A DNA stretch of 64,000 nt from assembly GCA_028751875.1 (NCBI GenBank), contig CM054165.1, forward strand, positions 30,306,078 through 30,370,077, written 5' to 3'. The position numbers and the translations under genes are program-made. Below the pieces are notes generated by a model. That model was not told where the DNA came from. It saw only the letters and a list, made by a program, of their open reading frames with translations, and did not search any database. This stretch comes from Rapana venosa. Taxonomy: Eukaryota; Mollusca; Gastropoda; Neogastropoda; Muricidae. Shown one piece after another: positions 44,791 through 57,444 of this stretch; position 1 is the first letter of the stretch, and each line of letters opens with the position of its first letter.

Positions 44791-44944
44791 GCACCCCATA
44801 AACTTGTTTCAGGGGTGATTTACTGTGATTTGAAGTATTACACAGTTTCATGCTGTTTATGTGTGTGGGAGGCGGAAGGCATCTTTATTAAGGTGTTGGT
44901 AATGTAATTGAAAGGGGTTAGGCAGCCTTCAGTCTCAGAAGACT

Positions 44945-45866
44945 ATAGAGTTGCGCTCTAGGTGTTATTCATTCTGGTACAGCGTCGGGTGTGGCTGGCC
45001 AGTCCCACACGGGAATGACAGACAGTGCCTATGGCAGAGGACACAGATGAAGTCTGACAATGCTGGTCTGTCTGTCTGTCTGCCTGAGCTGCAGCCTTTC
45101 TTCTCCTTCTCTTTGCCTCGTGCTGCTGAGCAAGTGTCTCTTCGAACTTGGAGAGACCTTTCTGCACAGTCTGTCTCCAGGCTGACCGTTCAAGGGCTGT
45201 TGCTTCCAAGTTCTGATCGATGTTCAAGGCTTTTAAGTCCCTCTTGGATGTATCTTTGAATTGCAGCTGTGGTCTGCCTGTGGGACGTTTTCCCTGCCCA
45301 AGTTTTCCACAGAGGGGGTCTTTAAGGATTTGTCCGTCGTCCATGCGCACAACATGGCTGAACCAGTACATAGTCTCTGTTTCAGCAGCGTGCACATGCT
45401 GGTACATCCAGCTCTTTCCAGAACAGTGTTGTTTGGGACCTTATCCTGCCAGATGATGTTCAGGATGTGTTGGAAGCAATACATATGAAAAGCATAGAAC
45501 TTTTGTTCTTGTTGGGCATGCAAAGTCCAGGACTCGCTGCCATACAGGAGGGTGCTCACGATGCAGGCTCTGCAGATCTGGATCTTTGTGTGCTCAGTCA
45601 GCTTGCTGTTGTTCCATGCTTTCTTTGTCAGTCTGGTCATGGTTGTAGCTGCTGTGCAAATGCACTTTTTGAGCTCTGCATCAAGTGAGAGGGTGTCTGA
45701 GATAGTTAAGCCCAGGTACACAAAGTCATGGATGACATCCAGTTCATGGTCATTGATGCTGATAGCTGGGGAAAGTCAACATCCTGTCCCAAGACTTGTG
45801 TTTTCCTCAAGCTAATGGTAAGCCTGAAGTCTTGGCAGACTTCACCGAAGCAATTCATAGCTCTGT
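44945..45866 (-). pseudogene. LINE family 2, RT C-terminal part, clean copy
   Basis: From the right: F-R-L-T-I-S-L-R-K-T-Q-V-L-G-Q-D-V (about 45,775-45,830), Y-L-G-L-T-I-S-D (about 45,700-45,720), L-Y-G-S-E-S-W-T-L (about 45,520-45,545), then a tail with G-Q-G-K-R-P-T-G-R-P and a W-R-Q-T-V block. This is the segment after the catalytic box in an RTE-like RT. At least one frameshift (about 45,240-45,400) breaks it, and at 45,866 it runs into the homopolymer block. The RT piece at 7.2-8.4 kb belongs to the same or a close family. Confidence 0.82.
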
Positions 45867-48150
45867 AATTAAAAAATTTTTTAAAAAAATTTTTTTTCCC
45901 CCAAAAAATTGTTTTTTTTTTTAATTTTAAAAAAAATTTTTAGGGGTTTTTGGGGGGGGGGGTTTTTTTTGGGGTTTTGGGGAATTGAAAGGGGGGGCCC
46001 CAGCCTTTTTTTTGGGTTTATTTTTTTTTTTTTGGGGGGGGGGCCCCCGGGGCCCCCCCAAAAAGGGCCCCCAAAGGGAAAAGGGAAGTTAAAAGGGGGG
46101 CCGGTTTTTTTCCCCCCACCCCCTTTTTTTTTTTCCCTTTTCCCCCCGGGGGGGGGTTTTTTTTAAAAACCGTTTTTTCCCCCGGGTTTTCCTTTTTTTT
46201 TGGTTTTTCCCCTTTTTTTTTTTTAAATTTTTTTTCCCAGGGGCCCCCGGGGGCCCTTTTCCCCCGGGGGGGCCCCAAAGGGGGGGGGGGGGAAAAAAAA
46301 AAATTTAATTTTTTTGGGGCCCCAAAAGGGTAAAAAACCCCCCCTTTGGGGTTTTTTGGGTTTTTTTTTAAAAAAAAACCCTTTTTCCCCCCCCCTTTTT
46401 TCCCCCAAATTGGAAAAAAACAAAATTTTTTGGGGGGCCCCAAGCCGGTTTTTTTTTGGGTTTGGGGGGTTCCCTTTGGGGGGGTTTTTTTTTGGGTTTT
46501 TTTTGGCCGTTTGCCCTTTTTGGTTTTTCATTTTTTTTTTTTCCCCCAAAAAATTTTTAAACCCTTAAAGGGGGGGGGGGGAAAAAAAAAAACCCCCCCC
46601 AAAAGGTTTTTTTCAAAAACCCAAGGGGGGAAAAACCCCCCCCCCCAAAAAATTTTTTGGTCCCCCCCAAGGGGGTTTAAAAAAAACCCCCCCGGTTTTT
46701 TTTTGGGGGGGGGGGGTTTTTTTTTTAAAGGGAAAAAACCCCCGGGGGTTTTTTTTTTTTTAAAAAAAGAAAAAAGGGGGGGGTTTTCCCCCTTTTTGGG
46801 GTTTGGGGTTTTTTTTTAAAAAATTAAAAGGGGTTTTTTTTTTTTTTTCCCCCCCCTTTCCAAAAGGGGGAAGGGACTTTTTTAACGGTTTTAAAAACCT
46901 TTTTTTAAAACCCCTTTGGGAGATTTTGGGGGCCCCCCCTTTTTAAAAATTTTAAAAAACCCCCCCCCAAAAAATTTTAAAAATTAAAAAAAACCCCACA
47001 AGGCCCCCTTTGTTTGGGGGAAAAATTACCCTTTAAAATTTTTCCAAAATTTTCCAAAACCCCCCTTTTTTTGGGGGGGCCCCTTTTTTTTCCCTTTTTT
47101 GGGGTTTTTTTAAAAAAAAAAACCCAAAAACCCCCCAAAAAAACCCCCAAAAAAAAAAGGGGGGGTTTTTAAAATTTGGAAACCCCCCGGGAAAATTTTT
47201 TGGGCCAAATTTTTTTTTTTTTCCCCAACGGGGGGGGTTTTTTTTTTTGGCCCCCCCCCCCTTTTCCGGGGGGGAATTTTTTTCCCCCTTTTTTTTTTTG
47301 GGGGTTTTTCCCCTTTCCCCCTTTTGCCTTTTTTTTTGGTTTTTTTTTGGGGCCAAAACCCCCCCCCCCCCTTTTTTTTCCCCCCAATTTCCCCTTTTAA
47401 ATTTCGGGGGGGGGGGGCCCCCTTGGCCCCGGGTTTTTTTTCCCCAAAAATTAATTTTTTGTTTCCAGGGGGGGTTTTGGGGGGGGTTTTTAACCCAAAA
47501 TTTTTTTTTTTTTTTTTGGGTTAAAAAGGCCTGGGGTTTTTTTAAAGGGGGGCGGGTTTTGGGTTTTTTTTTTAATTTTGGTTTTTTTTTGGGGTTTTGG
47601 GGGGGGTTTTTTTTTTCCCCCAACCCCCAACCCCCCCCCCTTTTTTTTTTGGGGTTCCCGGGGGGGGGGTTTTTTTTTTCTTCCCTTTTAAAAAAAATTT
47701 CCCCGGGAAAAAAACCCCAAAAGGGGGAAAACCCCGGGGGGGGTTTGCCCGGAAAAAATTTTTTTTTAAAATTTTTAAACCATTTTTTTCCCAGGGGGGA
47801 AAAATTTGGGTTTTTGGGAAAAAGGTGTTTGGCAAACCCAGGAAAAAAGGGGGGGGCCCCCTTTAAAAAGGGGAAATGACCCAGGGGGGGGAGGGGGGGG
47901 CCCCCCTTTTTTTTGGGGGAAAAACCGGGGTTTTTTTCCCCAAAATTTTTTTTTTTTTTTTTGGGGGAAAAAAAATTTTCCGGGGGGGCCCCGGGGGGGT
48001 TTTTGGGGGAAAAGGGGCCCCTTTTTTTTCTGTGGGGGGGGGGCCCCAAAATTTTTAAAGGGGCCCCCCGGTTTTTTCCCCCTTTTTTTTTCCCCCCAAA
48101 AGGGGGTTCTCCCCCCCCCGGGGTTTTTCGGGAGCCTGGTTTTTTAAAAA
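45867..48150. other. Homopolymer-run block, probably artefact
   Basis: About 2.3 kb in which almost no base stands outside a run of two or more, with runs up to about 20. No microsatellite period, codon pattern or known repeat is seen. Long open frames here (for example 338 codons at 47,033-48,049, minus) arise because runs translate to G, P, F and K. It begins and ends inside LINE sequence. Confidence 0.85.
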
Positions 48151-50975
48151 AAAAAGGGGGTTGGGGGGTTGGGAAACAACCACAGAAGAAATCACAAACT
48201 AAAGGGGAAGGGGGCGGAAAGAATCCAAACCCAACACGGAGTAGGATTTCTTGTCAACAAGAAGAGGGCCCAAAAATGTATTTTAGCTTTTTCCCCAAAC
48301 TTTTAAGTGTGATCTCCCTGCGTGTCGCAGCAAAAAACCCACAACAAAGAAACCAAACCCTACAAAATCTATTTTCAACCCAAAATCAGACTACGTGAAA
48401 GAAGCAAACGAGTGTTTTACGAGGATTGGAGAGCGCCCTCAAACCTCCAAAGAAAAGGCTTTTTCGTGTCCAGGGCGATGGAATGCCCCAAAATTTTTAC
48501 CCCCGGCCCTTTTTGACCAAAGGCCAGGGGCAATGGCCGTTTTGGCGTGGACGAAACCAAAAACAGAGGGCCCCAACTTTTTGGGAAATTTGCAAAACAC
48601 CACAATCTTACGGGCGCCAAAACCCTATCCCCCCAAACAAGACATCAAGAAGAACGACATGGCACTCCCCAAAATGGAAAGAACATAACCAGATTGACTA
48701 ACATCTTGGCCCCCAAACGATTTAAGTCGAGCATCAACAAAGCCCAGACAAGAACTTTCCCTGGCGCTGATATTGGCAGTGACCACGACATGGACTCATG
48801 ACCCTACAGATCAAGCTGAAGACCAAGAACCAGAAGAAAAAATCCCCGTTTGCGGTTCAACATGGAAAAGCTGAAGGACCCCGAAATCGCGAAATCTTTA
48901 AAGCTGAGATAGGGGGCAGATTTGCAGCATTGAATTTCCTCCAAGATGACATCAACAACCTCACTGAGACCTTCAGCAAGACCATTCAGGAGACAGCGCT
49001 GGAGACCCTTGGAAAAAGAAAGGGAAAAAAAGAACCAACCGTGGGTTACAACGATATCCTGGACCTGTGCGATCAACGTAGGGAGCTAAAGCCGGGAAGA
49101 ACAAAAACCCAGAAAACGGCCGAAGAGTATAGAACAGTCAACAGGCAATCAAGAAGAAGATGACCGAGGCCATGGGGAACTGGATGTCAGAACAATGCTC
49201 CAAGGTTGAGAAGGCAATGGCGAAAGGAGACAGCAAGGAGGCGTACCAGACCATCAAGGTACTAACCAAGTCCAAGCCCAGACCCCCCGTTATTGAAGAA
49301 AAAGAGGGTGTCAGTCCTTACAGAGAGCGCCACTATCATGAAGAGATGGACAGAACATTGCAGCGACCTGTACAACTACAAGCTAAAGGCTGATCCGAAC
49401 AAACTTCCACGAGCAAGATCCCAGACCATCAGACCCCGAAAGCACACGGTGCTGGAGGAAGAGGTAGAAGAAGCAGTAAGATCCTTGAAAGGAGGCAAGT
49501 CACCAGGGATTGACAACATCCGGTTTTGAGCTCTCAAAAACGGAGGCCCAGAGATGATCAAGGCATTAACAATCATTTTCCCAACGCATTCTGGACCAGC
49601 AAAGAGTGGCCTGAACAGTGGACCCAATCCATCTTTAGTTCCATTTCCAAAGAAGGGAGACCTGAAGAAGTGCCAAAATTACAGAAAAATCAGTTGATAA
49701 GCCATCCAAGCAAAGTTATGCTACGCATTGCCTTGAACGACTGAAACCAAAAGCAGAAGAAATCCTATCAGAAGAACAGGCAGGATTCGGGACAGGTCGA
49801 AGCACTGTCGAGCAGATCTTCAACATCAGAATGTCATAGAGAAGCATCTCCAACATCAACTACAGCTCAAACAACAATTTTCATTGACTTCAAGAAGGCC
49901 TTCGACCGAGTTGTGGCAAGAAGCTCTGTGGCAAGTCATGAGAGGACTATAACTTCGACGAGGATCTGATTCAAGTCACCCAGGCGCTGTATGACGCCCC
50001 CACAGTGCAGTCCTCATGGGTGGAGAAATCGGGAGTTCTTCGGGACTTCAGTTGGAGTTCGACAAGGCTGCCCGCTATCCCCGTTCTTTTCAACGTGTTC
50101 TGGAGAACATCATGCAGGAGGCCCTCCTTGACTTCAAGACCACAATCACAATAGGAGGAAGGCCAGTTGCAATCTTGATTCGCAGACGATACGATCTCAT
50201 GGCCGCAGTGAAGAAGAACTCCAGGATCTCACCACCAGACGGGAAACATCAGCCAATGGGCCACGGTATGGAGATCGCACGGAAAATGCAAGATCCTAGT
50301 GAACAGTACTACACCAACCATTTCTCACCAGCATCAAGATGAGTGGCGAGAAAATAGAGGGGGTGAAACTTTCAAGTACCTTGGAGCGTCATCACCAAGA
50401 AGGTCGAGCACACAAGAGGTGAAGATCAGACTTGCTTGGCACTCCCCTCCATGACTAAGCTGGCGAAAGTGTGGGAGAAACCCTAACATCAGAACCCACA
50501 CTAAGGTCAGACTCTACAAGGCACTCGTCACATTCATTGCCTTGTACAGCTGTGAAGCATGGACACCTGCGATCTAGATCGTCGAATTCAAGCCTTTGAG
50601 ATGAAGTGCCTCAGGGGGATCCTGAACATCACCCACAGAGACGTAAAACCAATGATACGTCTGGCAGCAGATCGAGGCACTGGTGGGGAAACAAGAACCA
50701 TTTCTAGATACAGGCAAACGGGGGAAACTGAAATGGGTTTGGCCACACAACAAGGCATAACAGCCTGTCAAAGCAGTTCCTGCAGGGAATGGTGGAAGGA
50801 GCAAGGAGGCAGGGACGACCACGCAAAAGTGGTATCCAACATCAAAGGGGTGGACCGGCCTCACTGTACCAAACCTCCTGAAAGCAGCCCCGGACAGAAC
50901 CTTTGGCGGTCCACTTGCAGCGTCCGTGCGGGTACCCCCCAAAGGTCGTCCGACCAAGGGATGAGTGAAGTGAGT
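48150..50975 (+). mobile_element. RTE-like LINE, second copy, many frameshifts
   Basis: Same family as 2,185-5,145 but on the plus strand: end of the endonuclease N-half at 48,170-48,290, I-D-x-I-L-A-P-K-R-F block and S-D-H-D at 48,700-48,795, linker at 48,900-49,400, RT from about 49,450 with G-G-K-S-P-G-I-D at 49,490-49,520, a broken F-A-D-D box near 50,180-50,200, and the C-terminal tail to 50,960. It keeps the frame at two places where the first copy is shifted (K-A-E-I-G-G-R-F; Y-K-L-K-A-D-P-N). Its own breaks number more than ten. The 5' end is lost in the homopolymer block. Confidence 0.88.
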
Positions 50976-51044
50976 GGAAGACGATGTCCATCTGGAGTCT
51001 GCTCAGTTCTCTGTCGATGACAGCTGTCTTGCGGCATATATCCA

Positions 51045-51165
51045 TGCATACATACGTACATACATACATACATACATACATACATACATACATACATACA
51101 TGTATGCATGCATACATACATGCATACATACGTACATACATACGTACATACATACATACCGGGCA
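51045..51165. repeat. (CATA)n microsatellite
   Basis: About 120 bp of CATACATA with CGTA and TGCA variants. Confidence 0.95.
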
Positions 51166-51234
51166 GACAGACAGGAAGACAGACATGCATACATACAAAC
51201 AGGCGAAGACTATACATATATACAGCAACATTAT

Positions 51235-51308
51235 TATATAATATTAATAATATATTTATAATTATATATATATATATTATATTTTTATATATATATATAT
51301 ATATATTG
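51235..51308. repeat. (AT)n tract
   Basis: AT-rich tract with TATATATA runs. Confidence 0.85.
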
Positions 51309-51470
51309 CATGTCTTACATACGTACAACGTGCCTTCACACACTTACAGACAAGATAGATGGACAGACAAATTGACCGCCATACACTAACAGATGTTAAC
51401 CTACGCATGGGCCTACAGAAATCTGCTGTTACCAATATATATAGAGAGATAGATAGCCAGCAGACAGACA

Positions 51471-51477
51471 AACAGAC

Positions 51478-51541
<64 letters not shown>
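51471..51541. repeat. (GATA)n microsatellite
   Basis: Perfect array of about 16 GATA units after a degenerate start. Confidence 0.95.
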
Positions 51542-51559
51542 CTTCATTTATCTTCATCA

Positions 51560-52298
51560 CATAAATCATCAACGTACACAGGGTACAGAGTAGTGCTGTC
51601 AGTGTCACCGGGCAGCAGCAGCCAACACCACACCTGGGATGCCAACGTCAGACATACATCACCACAGGAAGCTGATCTGTTTTACACTATCCCTACTGAC
51701 AGTTGGGGATGGAGGCTGTGGGGGGAATGAGGCACGGCAGTGGGAGTCGTCTGTGCCTTTTGTGATTGAGATGAGAGGAGAGTGTTGCTGTTGGGAGAAA
51801 ACCGTGATCCACTTAGCGTGTGCAGTACACCAGATAGTCTCATTATCAACACTCATTGAAGATGTGCTGTAAATACGGCAGTCTTGATGTCGCTGTCAGG
51901 GAAACAAAAAAGAACAAGCTGTCATCCCTTCTCCTTGGCACTCTCTGAGCACACGCACTTGTAAAAAAAAAATCGATAGCGAATAAGCTGTTCAGAAGAG
52001 AAAGTTGTGGGAAAGAGTCAAAAACTTCAGGAATCTGTCACTGCCATACAGAATGTGGAGAGAAGTTGCCCAGGGAGGTGATAGGTGTTCATCAACGAGG
52101 GAGGGGAAAGCTCAAATCTTTTTAGGCTTGTTGACTGAGTTTTGATGAGTGTTTTTATGGAGATGGAGTGGGGTTGTATTATTGTAATATGTATAAATAC
52201 TTATGCTTATGTTTTATTGTAAACTAGGAGGCAGAGAGAGGGCAGAAATAGTATCTTACACACACACACACTCACACACACACACACACACACACACC

Positions 52299-52337
<39 letters not shown>

Positions 52338-52601
52338 CTATGTGACTATGGAAGCGGTAGCATAACAGCGGTCTCTCAGATAACTGTGTTGTTGCAGGAG
52401 CTGTTCTCCAGCCGGTGTTTTTTCAGTGGGGGCAGGACAGACTGGTGCGAGACGTCCTCCCCCGCACCCGGGGTCTGAAGGGGGCCCGGGTCTCTGTCCT
52501 GAGCTGCTGACAGCGTTCAGCAGGACTTGGAGTGGAGGAGACTGCGGACTTTGTGGAACCCCGGAGCAAACAAGGGGTTTGGGAGGGTTGGGCCCCCAAA
52601 A
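51560..52601. other. Conserved block G, copy 2 (clean)
   Basis: Clean version of 26,950-28,275, including a (CA)n at 52,258-52,335. No coding frame is convincing. GTTGTTGCAG at about 52,388-52,397 could be a splice acceptor, followed by about 60 open codons of unknown type. From about 52,560 homopolymer errors return as the gap is reached. Confidence 0.5.
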
Positions 52602-53101
52602 NNNNNNNNNNNNNNNNNNNNNNNNNNNNNNNNNNNNNNNNNNNNNNNNNNNNNNNNNNNNNNNNNNNNNNNNNNNNNNNNNNNNNNNNNNNNNNNNNNN
52701 NNNNNNNNNNNNNNNNNNNNNNNNNNNNNNNNNNNNNNNNNNNNNNNNNNNNNNNNNNNNNNNNNNNNNNNNNNNNNNNNNNNNNNNNNNNNNNNNNNNN
52801 NNNNNNNNNNNNNNNNNNNNNNNNNNNNNNNNNNNNNNNNNNNNNNNNNNNNNNNNNNNNNNNNNNNNNNNNNNNNNNNNNNNNNNNNNNNNNNNNNNNN
52901 NNNNNNNNNNNNNNNNNNNNNNNNNNNNNNNNNNNNNNNNNNNNNNNNNNNNNNNNNNNNNNNNNNNNNNNNNNNNNNNNNNNNNNNNNNNNNNNNNNNN
53001 NNNNNNNNNNNNNNNNNNNNNNNNNNNNNNNNNNNNNNNNNNNNNNNNNNNNNNNNNNNNNNNNNNNNNNNNNNNNNNNNNNNNNNNNNNNNNNNNNNNN
53101 N
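52602..53101. other. Assembly gap, exactly 500 N
   Basis: A round 500-N run, i.e. a scaffold join of unknown true size. Open frames drawn across it are meaningless. Confidence 0.99.
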
Positions 53102-54149
53102 TTTGCAAGGGGGTTTACACGATTTTTCTTTTGTAAATACAAATAAATACAAAAAAATCACAGATCATTTAACGAATAAAACCAAAAAAACCAAAAAAAC
53201 CTTATGAACGTACACTTTAAGCCGACGAAACCATTTCAAAATGAACAAAATAATAAAAAGGAACAAAGGAACCAATAACAATAACTAAAAAAAGAAAAGA
53301 ACATTCTAAATTTTAAATTTTAGACCATCCATTGACATTGAGGGAAAATTTAAAAAAATTTTCTTGCGGAGACACAGCGTAATTAAAATGTTTCTTATGT
53401 TTTTCAAAAAATCTGGATTTTACAAAATAAAATTTTACTTTAGTTTAGTCACAAATGTTAACTAATTGGAACTTATTTAATTTCTTAATTTCAGTGCTTC
53501 ACAAAAAACTTTGCAACCTTTTGATCACAATATCATCACACAAAAGAAAAAAAAAAAATTTTGCCTTCGAAAGCTTTAACTGAAACACCACAGTTTTCAC
53601 TAGGGAAACATATGATTGACAAAAAACGGAAATGCACTTCATCCAAAAATTACCACCTAGGGCGGGGAACTGTGGGGACGCTCAGGTTAAACCATTTTTT
53701 TGTTTGCATTGAACCGAGTTTTCTTAGTCAAAAATCTTCATAAATTATTATCCCTTTTGCAGGACTATTCGAAGATATTTTTCAGCTTGAAAACCCACTT
53801 AAACAAAAAAAAACCAGAGATTTTCTTTACTTTCCAGTCCGGTGCCAATTTTGTTTAAAATAAAAAAAAGAGTGAAGGGGACAGCCTAAGGGGCACGTAG
53901 CACGCAGGAAAACCATTCTCCACAAACCCAAACACTAACCCACACCCCAGGGGCTCCCCGTAAAACGGGCCAGGGGGGAAATGTCGTCGTCTGCACCCCA
54001 TCCCTGTGTACCTACCACAACCATTTTCCAAAAAACCCTGTGACAAAGCACTTTTGGGGGGTCCCCCGTTGAAGTCCGGGCCTTTAGTTTCGGTTTTATT
54101 TGGTTGAAATTTAATCCATCCATTTTTTATTCACTAATTTTCTACACTA
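53102..54149. other. Unassigned, moderately error-rich
   Basis: AT-rich with many A and T runs; no gene or repeat recognised. Confidence 0.45.
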
Positions 54150-54329
54150 CATACTAGTTAGATAAAAACAGGCATTTGAGAACCAAGAACCCCACTTTAA
54201 AAACTTTCCCCTCCACCCACACGCTGTTTCGTACATTTTGCTATGGTCAGTAACAAAACAATCTATTCCAAACCACACCCGCACATGACTACAGGCACAC
54301 ACACACAACACGGGAGGACTGGTCAATGC

Positions 54330-57300
54330 TAGGGGCGGGTGGCTATTTTCAAGAGTTTTCCGCCATTTTACAAGTTTTTCTTCCGCTGATCTTCCGTTTC
54401 TTTTAAAAGTTTTTAATGGTACTAAAAGATTCACGCAAATTAAAGGGGGACACAAAATAGCCAGACTTTTATTTCTCCGGGTTTTTCAGCACCGCCAGTG
54501 CCAACATCCACAAAAAAAGGGGAAACCCAGCACATAAATCTTCACGCCACGGATCATCTGCGACAAAGACCAAATCTCAATCTTACCTTCGGGTTTTTCA
54601 GGCGTTGTTTGTATGGACCAGTAGATAAAGCCTGCCCTAAGAAATAAACAAAAAACAAAAAATTAAACCAACGAACAAGAAAAGTAATCCCTTTCCTTTT
54701 AAAACCCCCGTGTTGTAACGGCAGGGGAATCGATACCTGTCTGCCCGAAATTCCATGCGGGGTCACGGGGAAGCGGGGGAACCCCTGCCAAACCCCACCA
54801 ACAACCAGACACAACAACCACTGCCCCGACATCTTTAAAACCGCAATGTGCGAAGGGGAAAATGGAGAACCACAAAACGGTCCAGGGGATGCCCCAAAGA
54901 AAAAGCTGATACTTCACGGGAAAACAGGAAAAAACTCCCCACCTTACACACACACTGCTTTTTCCATTCATCATGATGGAGATATTTTCCACGGAACGCT
55001 CATCACTATTCCATGATCGCAATATTACCCCAAAACAAAAAATCAGACATGGAAATTGCGACAAAGACACTGAAGCCGCTTGAAGAGCCATCTTTTTCAA
55101 ATAAACTAACAGAAACAAAGACGTACCATCACTGACGGGCGGGCAAACACCACAAAAAGCCACGGATGTCCAGGACTGCCAAAAAAACCTTGCGAGACAG
55201 AGGATTTTTGAGCAGGCAAACACTCGGCAGAGCTACAAGAAAGTATGTCATCACAGCACAGCCATATTGTCTTGACAAAGATCGTAGAATTGAGGTCTTT
55301 GAATCCCGGGGGGGAACTTTTCAATAGGGCTGCTCCCATGTTATGCTGTCAAGGGGAAATAGACTGAAATCTTTGGGGGGCAATTGTGTAATGGAGTAGA
55401 AAAAGGTTTCAGTTTCTCAACTAATAAAGGGGGAGAATACTTTTCTTCACAGACTGTAGGGAGTATATGACAAACAGCTCTGTGATTTTGCCTTAAGTCA
55501 CGTTCAAAACGTGGATTACGTCAAAATTTTTTTAGACAGAAACAAGCCTGCAATTGTGTAAACAAAAAAAAAGCATTAAGATTAAATTTGATTGTCACTG
55601 GGTCCAGAACCCCAAAATTTGGGACAGCAGGAGAGGGGGCGAACAATCACACCGGGCCAAATCAATAAAAAGGGAGGTCAGAGATTGACTCAGACAGTGC
55701 ATCCAGAACCTTTGGCATCCGGGAAACGGACGGGGGAAAGTGTGGGGAGAAACTCCACCAAAAGGGGTGACCTTAAAGGGCACAACCCACAGACAAGTTT
55801 GTCCAGAATTTTTCGTCCACACGCAGGGCACAGGAGCCAGCCGTCACACAGATGGCATATAAAAGCAAAGCATGGACACTCGCACCTAAAAACCCCGGGA
55901 CCCTCGGCCCACATCCTTCTTCACCTGGTGGTCCGGGCAGTCAAACTCCCATTGCACCGTGTGAACAGCAGACAGTGGGTGAAATTACTAGACACCGTAA
56001 GGGCGTCGGACAAGCTTAGAAACAAAGGGACTAAGAAAACGCCCCTGACTGAATCAAAGTGATAAAAGGGGGAAAAGGAAGTAGACTTGATAAACTGTTA
56101 CCCAAACAAACTCTCACGCTGTTTCATAAATTTCGTCCGGGCAGTGGGGATCGGGTCACAACCTCGAAAAAAAACACACTGACCACTCGACATTTGAAGG
56201 TGTTGAGACACACAGGATGTTTACACAAGATTCATCTGTCTTGTCCACAATCACTATAAGCACATATCATTGATAGGACAAGATAAACTTTTCATCGCGC
56301 TTTGGAAAAGGGGAACAAAGACATGGTTGACTGCAGAGAGGAATCAAACCGGGAAATTGCCAGGCCCATGACACACGGGGATTGTTCATAACTGCAGACT
56401 TTAAGAATCAGAACCGCAAAAAAAAGGCTGTGTATGCATTACCTGGGGCCACACGTCAGTCCGTTGTTCTGAGGGAAAAGGGAAAGTGTCGAAATTAACC
56501 CCTTTTCTGAATGAGGACCTTTTTTCCTCACCTTTTTTTACCCTCACTCACAACTCCCCTAACAATTTTCATTTGTGCTGATAAAAGCAGGGCCGGGTTA
56601 AACAATCATCAGATATAACATTGTTTTTCTCCGTTTTGGATAAAAAAAAATGATAAGAGATGGATGACTGTTTACATTAGAAAGCATCCTAACATAAAGG
56701 GAAATGACAAGTCATTGCCAAAGAACCCAACAAAAATGTTGTTCTCTCAATAATGAAAAAGATTTGACCCAAATCAAATGGCACTTGGGAAACTAAAGGT
56801 TGCCCCCAGTATTTACAATCCTTGCCTATTTTCAGAAATTCACTGTCTTTTTGTCACCAGGTTTGTATTCACACCCGGAAAAAGATAGCACGACTGCAGA
56901 TGCACCGTCCCTTACATTCAGGCTGCTAAAGGGGACATGTTCTTTTTCATCCCGCCATCTTCACACTCTTTTGTGATGCAACCCACGGGTGATGGTCTGG
57001 GTAAGCTACAAACATTCCACTGACATTGGCAGCTTTGCATGCACTTTTTTCATAACAAAAGAAAAAACATTTAAATATCTGTGTTGCAAATCCCCAAATA
57101 AAAAATTTCTACATAAATTAGTTGCTTGAAAACCTGAAGAAAATCGATTTGTTTTGGGTTGTCTTCCCCAGCCCTTTTACATTTTTGTCTAAAGCCCGAA
57201 ACACATCATACTCCGGAAAGTAAGGGTACAAATCGACATCTACATATATGCCCCCTTTCCTTGAGCTACAAAGGCGTATTTTCAGCGGGGACAGTTACAA

Positions 57301-57435
57301 TTTTTTTCGGGAGGGAGACTCAAGAAAAAACTTTTTTAGCAACGTGTGTAGCCAAAGTTGAGTCATGATGACAGAATTCCCCCTGTTTGTTTTCTTCATT
57401 GCCACAGTACCTGCACCAAATAAAACAGTCAACAA
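54330..57435 (-). pseudogene. GRL101-like receptor, copy 3 (error-rich or diverged)
   Basis: Collinear with copy 1 from helix 7 (54,330) to the N-terminal region (57,435). Landmarks are GCTATGGTCAGTAACA just downstream (54,239), CATCACAGCACAG (55,248), GACACACAGGATGTTTACAC (56,210) and CAAATCGACATCTACA (57,230). It is shorter than copy 1 because bases are mostly lost, where copy 2 gains runs. The TAA between LRRs is kept (55,531-55,533). Similarity stops near 57,440 on the 5' side, where copies 1 and 2 still agree with each other, so this may be a paralogue and not just a third read of the same locus. Confidence 0.78.
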
Positions 57436-57444
57436 TAATGACTA

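Noticed and set aside
45909..48147. Long open frames rich in G, P, F and K, including one of 338 codons
   Set aside because: Pure homopolymer runs rarely make stop codons; composition is not protein-like and no motif is present.
50861..51343. Open frames rich in Y-V-C-M or H-T-Y-I
   Set aside because: Translations of the (CATA)n microsatellite.
52338..53207. Several open frames of 200-256 codons, on both strands
   Set aside because: They exist only because the 500 N were translated through.
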